From assembly GCA_963205455.1 (NCBI GenBank), contig CAUJJL010000109.1, positions 1 through 36,797 on the forward strand: a DNA stretch of 36,797 nucleotides, in the 5' to 3' direction. How positions within the stretch are numbered: the first letter of the stretch is position 1; each line of letters opens with the position of its first letter. This DNA comes from Verrucomicrobiota bacterium (GTDB taxonomy: Bacteria; Verrucomicrobiota; Verrucomicrobiia; Opitutales; Opitutaceae). The notes below the pieces were generated by a model. That model made no database searches and was not told the origin of the DNA. It was given only the letters and a program-made list of their open reading frames with translations. Positions 8,091 through 17,884 of this stretch are shown here, piece after piece. A program made the position numbers and the translations under genes.

Positions 8091-9260
8091 ATGAAACCCC
8101 TTCCTTCGCGTTTCCGGGTGGCGATTGTCGGTATATCGGGGTATGGACGCATTCACCTGCAGCTGGCACGGGAATGGGTTGAGCGCGGCGATTTCGACCT
8201 TGCGGCAGCAGTGGTCATCAATCGGAGCGAGATGGAGGAAGAGTGTGGAGTGCTGGAGAGGAACAGGACTCGGCTGTACTCCACCTTTGACGAGATGATA
8301 GCAGCGGAGGTCGGTCGCATTGAGCTCTGTCTCATTCCCACGGGCATTGCCTTGCACTCCCGGATGACGCTCGCGGCCCTGAGGGCGGGGATGAATGTGC
8401 TGGTCGAGAAGCCCCTTGCCAGCTCCGTGGCGGAAGTGGATGAGATCGCCGCCGAATTGCGGGCGTCAGCTCGTTTTGTCGCGGTTGGTTTTCAGGACAT
8501 CTACAATCCGCAGGTGCAGGCCGTGAAGCGGCGCTTGCTTCAGGGTGTCCTTGGAAAGCTGCGGTCGGCAAAATTCCTCGGGCTCTGGCCGCGTCCCACA
8601 ACTTATTTTTCCCGGAATGGCTGGGCGGGCCGCGTGCAGGTGGATGGGGTGCCGGTCCTTGATTCGCCGCTCAACAATGCCTTTGGCCACTTCGTGAATC
8701 TGGTGCTCTTTTTTTCAGGCGCGGCATTTGGGGAATCTGCAATTGTCGAGGATGTCCAGGCGCGGCTATGGCGCACGAATGCGATCGAGATGTTCGATAC
8801 TGCGGTGGTCACCGCCAGGACAACGGAGGGTGTCGAACTGTGGCTTGGAGCCTCTCATGCCTGTCTGGAGACTCGTGAACCGGAAATTTACCTGGAGGGC
8901 GACAGTGGCAGGCTCGTCTGGCGCCATGAAAGCGACTACGTCATTGAGACGCGGGAAGGTCGAACCGAGCGGGTGGGCCTGCCCGCTGCGGCCGAGGCGC
9001 GCCGTCACATGATGCAGGCAGTCGTGGATTGTCTGGCTGGGCGAAACACATTTCTCTGTGGCCCCAGGATCGCCCGGCGTCATACCGAGCTGATCACCCG
9101 CGTGCATCGCGCGAGCCCGATCGAGCCACTGCCTGGAAATCCTTGCTCCGTCGCTGCTGCAGGAAAAGCGTCAACGGTACTTGCGGTGCCTGGATTGGAG
9201 GCGCACTTGCTGGAGGCATTTGAGAATCGGAAAATTCCATTGTTGGCTCGGATACATTGA
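8091..9260 (+). CDS. Gfo/Idh/MocA family oxidoreductase (second copy)
   Basis: This 389-residue protein has the Rossmann opening VAIVGISGYGRIHLQ, the VEKPLASSV signature and a DSPLNNAFGHFVN segment typical of one secreted-sugar-associated branch of the family. The start ATG at 8091 lies directly before the Rossmann fold. The gene is divergent from the transporter/oxidoreductase pair, so the three genes may form one catabolic unit with a shared control region at 7864-8090. About 60 C-terminal residues beyond the usual fold (from roughly residue 330) are unconserved in appearance. Substrate unknown. Confidence 0.86.
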   Translation: MKPLPSRFRVAIVGISGYGRIHLQLAREWVERGDFDLAAAVVINRSEMEEECGVLERNRTRLYSTFDEMIAAEVGRIELCLIPTGIALHSRMTLAALRAGMNVLVEKPLASSVAEVDEIAAELRASARFVAVGFQDIYNPQVQAVKRRLLQGVLGKLRSAKFLGLWPRPTTYFSRNGWAGRVQVDGVPVLDSPLNNAFGHFVNLVLFFSGAAFGESAIVEDVQARLWRTNAIEMFDTAVVTARTTEGVELWLGASHACLETREPEIYLEGDSGRLVWRHESDYVIETREGRTERVGLPAAAEARRHMMQAVVDCLAGRNTFLCGPRIARRHTELITRVHRASPIEPLPGNPCSVAAAGKASTVLAVPGLEAHLLEAFENRKIPLLARIH

Positions 9261-9472
9261 GTCGGTGGGGAAAGGCCGCGTTACTCGGAGCAGGCGACGG
9301 GGTGCGGGATGGAGTCGCCTGTGATGCGGAGTAGTACGCATGCATTTGCTGTCGCCCTGAAGCGCAAATTGAGTGCTCATGTCCGGGTGACCCTCGGAGC
9401 CAAAATTTCTGTCACCCTGCGCGCGATAAAAGCGTGCGGCAAAGGCTGCATTCCGGCGTGAGGCGTCGAGTG

Positions 9473-10654
9473 ATGAAATTCCCGATTCTGGTTTGTCCGT
9501 CGTTTTTTGGCTCCCGCTCGGATGGCATCACGAGAGCCTGCATGCTCCTCCACGACGGTCTGGCCGATTTGGGATTCGGAAATCCGTGGGTGCTTGCAGC
9601 GAATGATCCACCTGATTCCGCGCCGCCAGGGGTGGGGCGTGCGTTCGGAGGCAATTCTGTTTCCATGTGTGGGCACGCACGCTTTTCGGGCGACGTTTCT
9701 GCTGCCGCGCGCGGGCAATCCGTGGATGCCTTGCGGTCGTTGATCGTTTGCGCCCACATCGGGCTTTCACCCGTTGCGCGCTTGATATCGGAGCGCGTGG
9801 GTTTCCCCTATGCGGTGGTCCTTCATGGGGTGGAAGCCTGGCGAAAGCTGAGACTCAGGGATCGCTGGGGACTCCGGCGGGCCAGCGGATTTCTGTCCTG
9901 TTCGCAGCATACGCGCCGTCAGTTTATCCGGTACAATCCTGATTTCGCGAGTGTTCCTGTCCATGTGACAGGCTGGGGAACTGGCGCGAGCGAACCGATG
10001 GAGCGGATTGCAGTAGCGTCGCCTGGAGGTGCCTGCCGTTTCTTATGCGTGTCGCGGATGAGTGCAGGCGATCGCTTTGGACGCTCGCGCGGTGTGGGCG
10101 GTTTGTACAAGGGATTCCGGGTGCTGCTTGATGCGATGAGGGAAGTGAGCCGCCGAATTCCGGGAACAACGCTTGACCTTGTCGGGGCCGGCGATGCCCA
10201 GACTGAGATTGAGAGGCATGCCTCCGCTTCCCGCGTGGCGGGAGTGGTTCGGTTTTGGGGTAAACTGAGCGATGAGGAACTGGCACGAAGGTATCGGGAG
10301 GCGGACGTGTTTGTCCTTCCGAGCGAGCGGGAGGGATTCGGCATTGTTTTTGTTGAAGCGATGGCGCGGGGCCTGCCGTGCGTCGGCGTGTCTTCGGGTG
10401 CGAGCTCCGAGGTCATCGAAAACGGAGTGAGTGGCTTGCTGGTGCCTCCAGGGGACGAAGCGGCGCTGGCCGACGCACTGTGCACGCTCGCCGGGAATCC
10501 AACCTTTCGGGAACGCCTGGGACGCGAGAGTCGCAGGCGTTGGGAAAACGAATTTACCCGCGCGGCCTGCGTGCAGCGATTGAAGGCGGCACTGTCCACG
10601 ATCGCTCGACGGAGGGAGACCGAAGCAGGGGCGACTGCGATGCGCTTGGAGTGA
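9473..10654 (+). CDS. Family 4 glycosyltransferase (GT-B fold)
   Basis: This 393-residue protein has the two Rossmann-like halves of a GT-B enzyme. The second half contains ARRYREADVFVLPSEREGFGIV followed by VEAMARGLPCVG, the E-x7-E type donor-binding motif of GT4. The ATG at 9473 is preceded by GAGG about ten bases upstream; an in-frame GTG at 9434 would add 13 basic residues. Its stop codon overlaps the ATG of the next glycosyltransferase (TGATG), indicating translational coupling. It probably adds a sugar to a lipid-linked oligosaccharide at the cytoplasmic face of the membrane. Confidence 0.88.
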   Translation: MKFPILVCPSFFGSRSDGITRACMLLHDGLADLGFGNPWVLAANDPPDSAPPGVGRAFGGNSVSMCGHARFSGDVSAAARGQSVDALRSLIVCAHIGLSPVARLISERVGFPYAVVLHGVEAWRKLRLRDRWGLRRASGFLSCSQHTRRQFIRYNPDFASVPVHVTGWGTGASEPMERIAVASPGGACRFLCVSRMSAGDRFGRSRGVGGLYKGFRVLLDAMREVSRRIPGTTLDLVGAGDAQTEIERHASASRVAGVVRFWGKLSDEELARRYREADVFVLPSEREGFGIVFVEAMARGLPCVGVSSGASSEVIENGVSGLLVPPGDEAALADALCTLAGNPTFRERLGRESRRRWENEFTRAACVQRLKAALSTIARRRETEAGATAMRLE

Positions 10655-11892
10655 TGGATGCTGAGAAATCAGTTTTTATCGCCACGCAGGCGTATGTGCC
10701 GGATTCGGCCGCGGCGGGCCAGTACATGGCCGAGGTTGCGGAGGCGATGGCCGGCCGCGGCTGGCGTGTAACGGTCGTCGCTCCCGAGCGCGGCTACAAC
10801 GAGTCGGGGCGTCGAACCACCGGTGCGGAGGAATGCCCTGCAGGGCTTTCAATTCACCGGGTGGGAGGTCCCCCAGTTCAAAAGGAAAATCTTTCGGGAC
10901 GTCTGTGCAGCATGATCGTATTCTCGCTTCGCGCTGCTATGCAGGCTCTCTTTCATCGCAGGCCTTGCGGCATGCTTGTCAGCTCTTCACCTCCGATGCT
11001 GCCCGTGTTCATGATGACCATTGCGCGCCTTCGGCGGATCCCGCTGGTCTATTGGGTCATGGACCTCAATCCTGATCAGGCGATCGAGTCCGGCATGGTT
11101 TCCGCGAACGCCTGGTCGACGCGCATGCTGGCGGCATCGCAGCGCTGGGTGCTGGGTCATGCGGCGGTGGTGATCGTCCTCGATCGTTTCATGGAGAACC
11201 GGGTGCGGAAATATGCGAAACATCCGCGACGACTTGAGGTTCTTCCCCTGTGGCCTCTGGAAAAGGCGGGCAACCGGGAGGAGTCTGCCGCGATTCGTGA
11301 GAGGCACGGGTGGAGCAATCATTTTGTCGTGATGTACAGCGGGAATCACAGCCCGGTTCATCCCCTGGACACGATGCTGGACGCCGCCAGGAATCTGCGG
11401 AACGACGCGCGTTTCAAATTTGTTTTCGTCGGCGGTGGACTCGCCAAAGCGGCGATTGAGCAGACGAAAGTGCGGGAGAATCTGGAGCATGTGATCGTGC
11501 TGGCATCGCAGCCTCTCGGGGAGCTCCATGCGATGCTTGGAGCTGCCGACGTGCAGATTGTTTCAATGGGCGAGAAGATGTCGGGGTGCGTGCATCCGTC
11601 GAAGGTGTACAACATCCTGACTGCCGGGCGGCCCTTCGTGCTGCTGGGATCGCCGTCGAACAGTGTTTCCGATCTCCTCGAGCGACACGGATGCGGCTGG
11701 CGCATCGCACATGGCGACAGCGATGGTTTTGTCCGGATGCTTTGTCGGCTGGCTTCTGCGGAAGGACATCGCGAGTTGGAGGAGAAACGTCTGGCAGCAG
11801 CGCGGGTGTATTGCGATGACGGTGCGGTTGAGGCTGCTCGCAATGAGTGGCTGGATGTCGTGTTGTCTGCAATGGGAGGAACAGGGAGCTAG
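10654..11892 (+). CDS. Family 4 glycosyltransferase (WcaI/WbuB-like)
   Basis: The 412-residue product resembles colanic-acid WcaI and WbuB-type GT4 enzymes: an N-terminal FIATQAYVPDSAAAGQY segment, a YWVMDLNPDQAIESG segment, and a C-terminal half with VMYSGNHSPVHPLDT, FVFVGGG and VHPSKVYNILTAGRP. The start ATG overlaps the stop of the preceding glycosyltransferase by one base. The stop is six bases before the amidotransferase start, so the three genes form a tight operon. It is probably a sugar transferase in exopolysaccharide or O-antigen assembly. Confidence 0.87.
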   Translation: MDAEKSVFIATQAYVPDSAAAGQYMAEVAEAMAGRGWRVTVVAPERGYNESGRRTTGAEECPAGLSIHRVGGPPVQKENLSGRLCSMIVFSLRAAMQALFHRRPCGMLVSSSPPMLPVFMMTIARLRRIPLVYWVMDLNPDQAIESGMVSANAWSTRMLAASQRWVLGHAAVVIVLDRFMENRVRKYAKHPRRLEVLPLWPLEKAGNREESAAIRERHGWSNHFVVMYSGNHSPVHPLDTMLDAARNLRNDARFKFVFVGGGLAKAAIEQTKVRENLEHVIVLASQPLGELHAMLGAADVQIVSMGEKMSGCVHPSKVYNILTAGRPFVLLGSPSNSVSDLLERHGCGWRIAHGDSDGFVRMLCRLASAEGHRELEEKRLAAARVYCDDGAVEAARNEWLDVVLSAMGGTGS

Positions 11893-11898
11893 CATCGC

Positions 11899-13818
11899 AT
11901 GTGCGGCATTGCTGGATACATTGGCCGGAAGGAGATGCGGTATGAACCGGTTCTCGCCGCGCTGCGTCACCGGGGACCGGATGGCGAAGGCATGTGGAAG
12001 GCGGATCAGCCCGATGGATTAAAGCTGACTCTGCTGCACACGCGTCTGAAGATCATCGACCTCAGCGAGAAGGCCGCGCAGCCGATGCGGCTCGATTCCG
12101 CGCTGCGTCTGCAGTCGGCGCGCTCGACGGAGGAGTCGCGTTATGTCGGCGTGTACAATGGCGAGATCTTCAATTTCCGCGAACTGCGCGAGGAACTGAT
12201 CGGGCGCGGTCACCGATTCGAGGGCTCAGGTGATACGGAGGTCCTGCTGCGAGGGTTTGCGGAGTGGGGCGTGCAGCTTTTTCCAAAGCTGGACGGCATG
12301 TTTGCGCTGGCGATCCATGATGTGGCGCGGCGATGTCTCTGTCTTGCCCGCGATCATGCCGGCATCAAACCGCTCTATCACGCGCGCACGCCAGACGGGG
12401 GGATCTGTTTTGCTTCGGAAACACGGGCGATTCTTGCCTCCGGCCTGGTGGAGCGATCGCTCAATCCGGCCGCGATCCTGGATTACCTGGAGACGGGCAG
12501 TTTTCGGGAGCCCGCGACGCTTTACGAGGGCATCCGGGCGTTTCCTGCGGGGCACTATGCCGAGATCAGCATTGGCGAGGGGCTGCCTGTTCCGCTTTGT
12601 TTTCAACGCTTTTGGTCGCTGGAAGAAATGGCGGGAGAATCGCCGGGACATTCAGCAGTCGAGTGGCAGGAACTGCATCGGGAACATCTGGTGGCGTCGA
12701 TCCGAAGCCAGCTGACCAGCGATGTTCCGCTGGGCGTCTTTCTTTCGGGCGGCATTGATTCGACGCTTCTGCTCGAGCAGGCGGTTGAAGCAGGCGGAGC
12801 GGATCAGATTCGTGCATTCACGCTGGGTGGGGAATTGACCGAGCGGGATGAGATCGCGGCGGCGCGCGCCACGGCAGCGCGACTCGGCGTGCGCCATGAC
12901 ACGGTATCGGTCTCGGAGAGCGAACGGGTTTCATGGGTTCGCGACGCTCTTGATTCCCTGGATCTGCCCTCCGCGGATGGCATCAACCTGGCGTTGGTCT
13001 CACGGGCGGCGCGCGCCCAAGGATTGGCAGTCGTTCTCAGCGGAACCGGTGCGGACGAACTGCATGGCGACTATGGGCACCCGCGCCGTCTCGCCAGACT
13101 GATGCGGCTGTTTCCGAAAAATGCGTTCGGTGCGAGCCTGGTACGAGGTGCGGGTGCGGCGCTGTCGAAGGTGATTCGCGGCGATGGGCGTGCGGTGCGC
13201 ATAACATCCTTGATCGATTCATTCGAAAGCGCGGAGGAACTTGTCCTGGAGAAGCGACGCTATTTCGCGAGCACGGAAATTCTGAGGCTATTTCCTCCGG
13301 CTCGTGACCCGATGCTGCTGGAGCGAGAACGGAGGCTGGTCTTCAATCGCGAGGCATTGTTGTCACTGGGCTTGCGTGAGCAGATCCGTGTCGCCGATAT
13401 TGCGGGCTACCTCAGGAACACGCTGCTGCGGGACGGGGATGTGGTCACCATGGCGCATGGCCTGGAGATGCGGGTTCCGTATCTGGGTCGCCGATACATG
13501 GAATGCGTGCTCTGCGCGCCCGAGGAGTTCACGGGTTCAGGGCCTGTTCCCAAACCGCGGCTTGTGGAACTGCTCTCCCCGGAAGGACGTGTCGCAGCTG
13601 CGCGTCCCAAGATCGGATTCAACATCGATACACGACGCCTGCTGACCGGACCGATGTGTCCCCTTTTCATGGGGGCGGTGGAAACGCTGAACGGCAGCGC
13701 GAATTTCAAACTGGACGGAAAGGCCCTGCTTGCGTCGATGTCGGCCGGGAACGACCAGCGGCGCGCGCGACGGCTCTGGGCTCTGCTGAGTCTCGGAGTC
13801 TGCCTTGCGCGAAGGTAG
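11899..13818 (+). CDS. Asparagine-synthase-type glutamine amidotransferase (AsnB family)
   Basis: This 639-residue protein has an N-terminal class II glutaminase domain with catalytic Cys2 (MCGIAGYIG), RHRGPDG and YNGEIFNFRELR. A C-terminal ATP-pyrophosphatase domain holds the PP-loop LSGGIDST (around residue 282) and SGTGADELHGDYGH. Family enzymes use glutamine ammonia and ATP to amidate a carboxylate. Next to two glycosyltransferases, the more likely role is amidation of a uronic acid in a surface polysaccharide (as with WbpS-type proteins) rather than free asparagine synthesis. It is the last gene of the plus-strand operon and converges with the Ig-repeat gene with only 22 bases between stops. 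Confidence 0.88.
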   Translation: MCGIAGYIGRKEMRYEPVLAALRHRGPDGEGMWKADQPDGLKLTLLHTRLKIIDLSEKAAQPMRLDSALRLQSARSTEESRYVGVYNGEIFNFRELREELIGRGHRFEGSGDTEVLLRGFAEWGVQLFPKLDGMFALAIHDVARRCLCLARDHAGIKPLYHARTPDGGICFASETRAILASGLVERSLNPAAILDYLETGSFREPATLYEGIRAFPAGHYAEISIGEGLPVPLCFQRFWSLEEMAGESPGHSAVEWQELHREHLVASIRSQLTSDVPLGVFLSGGIDSTLLLEQAVEAGGADQIRAFTLGGELTERDEIAAARATAARLGVRHDTVSVSESERVSWVRDALDSLDLPSADGINLALVSRAARAQGLAVVLSGTGADELHGDYGHPRRLARLMRLFPKNAFGASLVRGAGAALSKVIRGDGRAVRITSLIDSFESAEELVLEKRRYFASTEILRLFPPARDPMLLERERRLVFNREALLSLGLREQIRVADIAGYLRNTLLRDGDVVTMAHGLEMRVPYLGRRYMECVLCAPEEFTGSGPVPKPRLVELLSPEGRVAAARPKIGFNIDTRRLLTGPMCPLFMGAVETLNGSANFKLDGKALLASMSAGNDQRRARRLWALLSLGVCLARR

Positions 13819-13840
13819 CCGTTCTCAGGACAGTGGTGGA

Positions 13841-16800
13841 CTAGGGCAGGTCGTAAATCTCGAGAATTGCCACGCCCGTCGAATCGCCTGCACCGGACAG
13901 CCTGATGCTGTAGGTGCCGGGTTGCAGGGAGAGAATCATGGCGGAGTCGGCTGAGGTCGCTGGAAGAGCGAAGGCGCCCACACTTTCAAATGCGGATTTC
14001 AATGCAGCGGTTCCTCCCCAGTTGTCGTTTTCGGAAAGGATATCCGCTCCGGAGATCACCGCGAGTTTCGGATCCTCCAGGACACCGCTCACATTGAACT
14101 CGCGCAGGGTCGGTCCGACTCCACGAATCAGCAGCCGTTTCGGGAGGGTGCCTTTGACAATCACACCCACGAGGAGCGTATTTTCCTGCGTGCCGACAAA
14201 GTTTCGGACGGAGAGATTGACAAGCCGGGCTCCCGGACTGCCGGGTTGCGTGTCGTACAGTTCTACCAGAGCGACGCCTGTGCCAGCATCCGTACTCGTG
14301 AGCTGCGCGGTGTAGGAGCCCTCCGCCAATGCGGAAACGATGGCGGAGTCTTTTGATGCGGATGGCAGTTCAAATGCACCCACGCTCGTGAATACCGCCG
14401 CCATTCCCTGGGTGGAGCCCCAGTTGTCATTGCTGCCGATCGGTTGGGCGCCCTCCCGGAAGAGGCGAAGCTGTGGATCGGCGAGAACATTCGGCACGCC
14501 ATAGGATGTGAGGGTGGGGCCGATTCCGCGCAGCAGGAGAGATTTGCTCGATGAACCGCGGATCACGAAGCCGACGGTGAGTGCGTTTTCCCCGCTTCCT
14601 GCTTGGGCGCGAACGGACAGGTTTACCACCTCCGAGGGTGGCAGGAGCGTGAGCGATGCATTCCGGCTCGTGACACTGCCGACTGCTGAGGTGACCCGTA
14701 CGAAGTATTCGCCGGTGACTTCGGCGCTAAAATTCAGGAGCTGCAGCGCGGACGACGTTTCGCCTGCGATCGGCGTGCCGTCGCGGTACCACTGATAGCG
14801 CAACGGTCCTGTGCCATCGGCGACGACCTGCAGGGTGACGTTTGAACCGGGCACAACGGCCTGACTCTGCGGCTGCACGATGATGTGTGGCGCAGTCGGT
14901 GGAGGGGTGACGGTGAGCGTTGCGATAGGAGAAAGGGCCGAGCCTGCGGCATTGGTCAAACGCACGCGGTATTCACCCGCATCGGTGAGCTTTACGTTCG
15001 GGATGAGGTAGGTCGACTGAGTGGCGCCGGGAATATCCTGCCCGTTGAACGACCAGGCGTAGGTGAACGGCGCGGTACCTGAAGCGCCCACGGTAAACGT
15101 CACGGCAGAGCCCTCCATGGCGGTCTGGGTCAGGGGTCCGCCCGTGATGACCGGCGGCGCAGCAGCGGCGCTGAGCGAAAGCGTGAAGGGATTGCTCGTG
15201 GCCGAGCCTGCCGGGTTGCTCACAGTGACCTTGTAGGTGCCCGCGTCGTCATTCGTGAGTGATGCCAGCGTGAGGGATGGCTGTGTCGCTCCTGAGATTG
15301 GCGTGTCGTTCCGGTACCAGTGGTAAGAAAGCGGTGCGGTGCCTGAGGCGCTGACTTCAAGCGAGATCGTCGCACCCAATACTGCCGACTGGCTGGAAGG
15401 GGCGCTGAGGATGTGCGGAGGAGCGAGGACGGTGAGATAAGCGGAGTCGCTGGTCAGGCTTCCAAGCGAGTTGGATACCACGACGCGGTAACCGCCTGCA
15501 TTGATGATGGAAACTCCACTCATCGAGAAGGAGGAATCCGTGGCGCCCGGAATGAGTGCGGCGCCGTTGAACCACTGGTAGGTGGGAGTCGGCAGTCCCG
15601 ATGCGACTACGCGGAAGGTGACCGTGTCGCCTGAGATCACAGTCTGCGACGCCGGGTGTGTCAGGATTTTTGGTGGCGAATAGGGAGGCTGGACCGTGAG
15701 AGTCGCCACGGTACTCGTGACACTGCCAAGGGCATTTTGGACCGTCACCGTATAGGCACCGGCGTCACTCAGGCTGATGGGAGTGAAGTTGAGCGTACTG
15801 GCATTCGCTCCCGCGATAGGGTTCGAATCCTTTTTCCATTGGTAGCTGAGTGGAGCCGTGCCAGTGGCGACAACGGAAAGCGAAACCGTATCACCGGCGG
15901 TGACCGTCTGGCTTGCGGGCTGTGACACGATGGAGGGAGGCGTGGTGACGGTAAGAACGGCCGCGGAACTGACCACGCTGCCCAGACTGTTCGACACCCG
16001 AACGGTGTAGCTACCGGCGTTTGCGGGTGAAAGGTTGTTCAGGACAAGGGAGGCGGAGGTTGCGCCGGATAGGGCGGTGCCATTTCTGCTCCATTGATAA
16101 TCCGGCGTTGGCAGGCCGGTGGCACCAACGGAGAACGTCGCGCTGCCTCCCGCAGCGACTGTAGCGGACTGGGGTTGTGATTGGATGACCGGTGCAAATG
16201 ACGCCGGTGTGACCGTGAGAACCGCGGGAGAGCTGATTACGAAGCCCGCTGAGTTGGTTATGCGCACCGTGTAGGTGCCGGAGTCGCTGACATTGGCAAA
16301 GCCGAGTGTGAAGGTGCTGGCGGTTGCACCGGGAATGCTGCTGCCGTTCTTTGACCATTGGTAGAAGAGCGGGGCGGAGCCCGACGCACTCACGGTAAGA
16401 CTGACGGGATTGCCTGCGGTGATCGTGAGCGATACCGGACCGGTGGTGATTGTTGGTGGCACGCTGATCGTGAGGAGCGCGGTCGGGCTGGTTACGAAAC
16501 CGGCGGAATTTGTCGCCACGACCGTGTAGGCACCTGCATCCTCTTGTGCCACGGACGCAATTGTGAACGTGGACGAGGTGGCTCCGGGAATGGCGATGCC
16601 GTCGTGGAACCATTGGTAGCTCGGCAGCGGCGTACCCGAGGCGACCACCTGGAAACTGACAGGGTTGCCCAAGGCCACGGTGCGAGAAATCGGGGGGCTG
16701 ACGATGACAGGGGCGACATTGGCCGGCGTGACGGTGAGGATGGCTGCATTGCTTGTGGCGGAACCGGCTGCGTTGGAAACCGTCACCGTATATGAGCCCG

Positions 16801-17884
16801 CACTTGCGGAAGACACGCTTGTCAGGGTGAGATTGGGGGTCGATTGAATGGCGACCGTTTGGTTGTCGCGTTTCCACTGATAGGAAAACGGAGGCGTTCC
16901 CGAGGCGGATGTTGTGAAGGTCACGGATGTGCCGGTCATCGCTGTCTGCGACTGCGGGTGGGTGATGATTTGGGGCGGTGTTGCCGCTGGCAGCACGGTC
17001 AGAAGGGCGCCGTTGCTTGTGACGGAGCCTGCTGCGTTGGAAACTGTCACCGTGTAGGTGCCCGCGACTGCGGTGGAGACATTGGAGAGAATCAATGTGG
17101 ACTGCGTCGCACCCGAGACCGGTGTGCCGTTTCGCGCCCATTGGAAGGCGAGGGGTGCGCTACCGGCTGCGGTGACGGAGAATTGTGCGGTTGCACCTGC
17201 CGTGACCGTTTGTGCGGTGGGATGGGAACTGATCGACGGTGCTGTGAGACCGCCGGGCACATAGAGTGCAAGTGCACCTGAAGCATCGTCTGCTGTTAGC
17301 GTATCCAGATTGGAGATCGTGCTGTTCATGATCGCCTGCACGCTCTGTCCGGCCTGATCGGGGTGATCCAGTCCCAGCACGTGTCCGAACTCGTGAAGCG
17401 CCACCCGATAGAAATCCTGAATGCTGTTGCCTCCGGAAAAGCGGATTGCGCCGCGATAGGAGTCCCAAGCAAACGCGGTGTTGAAGAGCACATCGCCTTC
17501 GACGCGCCGATTTCCTGATGCGTAAGAAACGGTGATTGCGAGGGTATTGGAGCCGAACGCGCTGCCGTAGACGCTCGAGGAGAAAAAGACGTTGTTGATG
17601 CCGTTGCCCTGGGCTTTTGCAGCGCCCGATGCATTGACACCCGAGAACTGGATCGAGCCCATGTAGGGGTTCCAGGCTGCCAGAGCAGCTTGCGCGACAG
17701 AGTCCCAGGTAGTGGATCCGTCAGTGAGCGGCGAAGCTGGGGTGCCCAGGGCCAGGTGCAGGACGATCGGCCCGGTCCATTTCGACGAACTTGTGACGTA
17801 GGCGCGCAGGGAAGATGCGCAGGCAAAGAGCACCAGCAGCCCGCAGAGCGCTGCCGCAGTGTATCGGCGCGGATCAGTTCGCAT
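13841..17884 (-). CDS. Secreted matrixin (M10-type) metalloprotease with ten Ig-like domains and a tandem C-terminal repeat
   Basis: The 1347-residue product has a signal peptide (about 1-28) and then a small metalloprotease domain with HEFGHVLGLDH (His164, Glu165, His168, His174) and a Met-turn AIMNS (Met186). From about residue 213 to 1083 follow ten Ig-like domains of about 87 residues, each starting P-x-I-x-x-x-P-x-S-Q-T-V and ending with a GTYTV-type strand. The C-terminus holds two copies of a roughly 130-residue unit (NLSVR, GIGPTL, NDNWG, SVGAF, GVALVELYD). I recall such units from Verrucomicrobial and Acidobacterial surface proteins; they may anchor or sort the protein. The start ATG lies inside the last codons of the upstream small secreted protein gene. 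Confidence 0.85.
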   Translation of the reverse strand: MRTDPRRYTAAALCGLLVLFACASSLRAYVTSSSKWTGPIVLHLALGTPASPLTDGSTTWDSVAQAALAAWNPYMGSIQFSGVNASGAAKAQGNGINNVFFSSSVYGSAFGSNTLAITVSYASGNRRVEGDVLFNTAFAWDSYRGAIRFSGGNSIQDFYRVALHEFGHVLGLDHPDQAGQSVQAIMNSTISNLDTLTADDASGALALYVPGGLTAPSISSHPTAQTVTAGATAQFSVTAAGSAPLAFQWARNGTPVSGATQSTLILSNVSTAVAGTYTVTVSNAAGSVTSNGALLTVLPAATPPQIITHPQSQTAMTGTSVTFTTSASGTPPFSYQWKRDNQTVAIQSTPNLTLTSVSSASAGSYTVTVSNAAGSATSNAAILTVTPANVAPVIVSPPISRTVALGNPVSFQVVASGTPLPSYQWFHDGIAIPGATSSTFTIASVAQEDAGAYTVVATNSAGFVTSPTALLTISVPPTITTGPVSLTITAGNPVSLTVSASGSAPLFYQWSKNGSSIPGATASTFTLGFANVSDSGTYTVRITNSAGFVISSPAVLTVTPASFAPVIQSQPQSATVAAGGSATFSVGATGLPTPDYQWSRNGTALSGATSASLVLNNLSPANAGSYTVRVSNSLGSVVSSAAVLTVTTPPSIVSQPASQTVTAGDTVSLSVVATGTAPLSYQWKKDSNPIAGANASTLNFTPISLSDAGAYTVTVQNALGSVTSTVATLTVQPPYSPPKILTHPASQTVISGDTVTFRVVASGLPTPTYQWFNGAALIPGATDSSFSMSGVSIINAGGYRVVVSNSLGSLTSDSAYLTVLAPPHILSAPSSQSAVLGATISLEVSASGTAPLSYHWYRNDTPISGATQPSLTLASLTNDDAGTYKVTVSNPAGSATSNPFTLSLSAAAAPPVITGGPLTQTAMEGSAVTFTVGASGTAPFTYAWSFNGQDIPGATQSTYLIPNVKLTDAGEYRVRLTNAAGSALSPIATLTVTPPPTAPHIIVQPQSQAVVPGSNVTLQVVADGTGPLRYQWYRDGTPIAGETSSALQLLNFSAEVTGEYFVRVTSAVGSVTSRNASLTLLPPSEVVNLSVRAQAGSGENALTVGFVIRGSSSKSLLLRGIGPTLTSYGVPNVLADPQLRLFREGAQPIGSNDNWGSTQGMAAVFTSVGAFELPSASKDSAIVSALAEGSYTAQLTSTDAGTGVALVELYDTQPGSPGARLVNLSVRNFVGTQENTLLVGVIVKGTLPKRLLIRGVGPTLREFNVSGVLEDPKLAVISGADILSENDNWGGTAALKSAFESVGAFALPATSADSAMILSLQPGTYSIRLSGAGDSTGVAILEIYDLP

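Noticed and set aside
16011..17141. 376-codon open frame on the minus strand in another phase
   Set aside because: It is an out-of-phase reading of the Ig-repeat region; its His/Arg-rich repeats mirror the Ig repeats.
13841..17250. Regularly spaced similar DNA segments that could suggest a repeat array or CRISPR
   Set aside because: The spacing of about 260 bp and the translation show that these are Ig-domain coding repeats, not short direct repeats with unique spacers.
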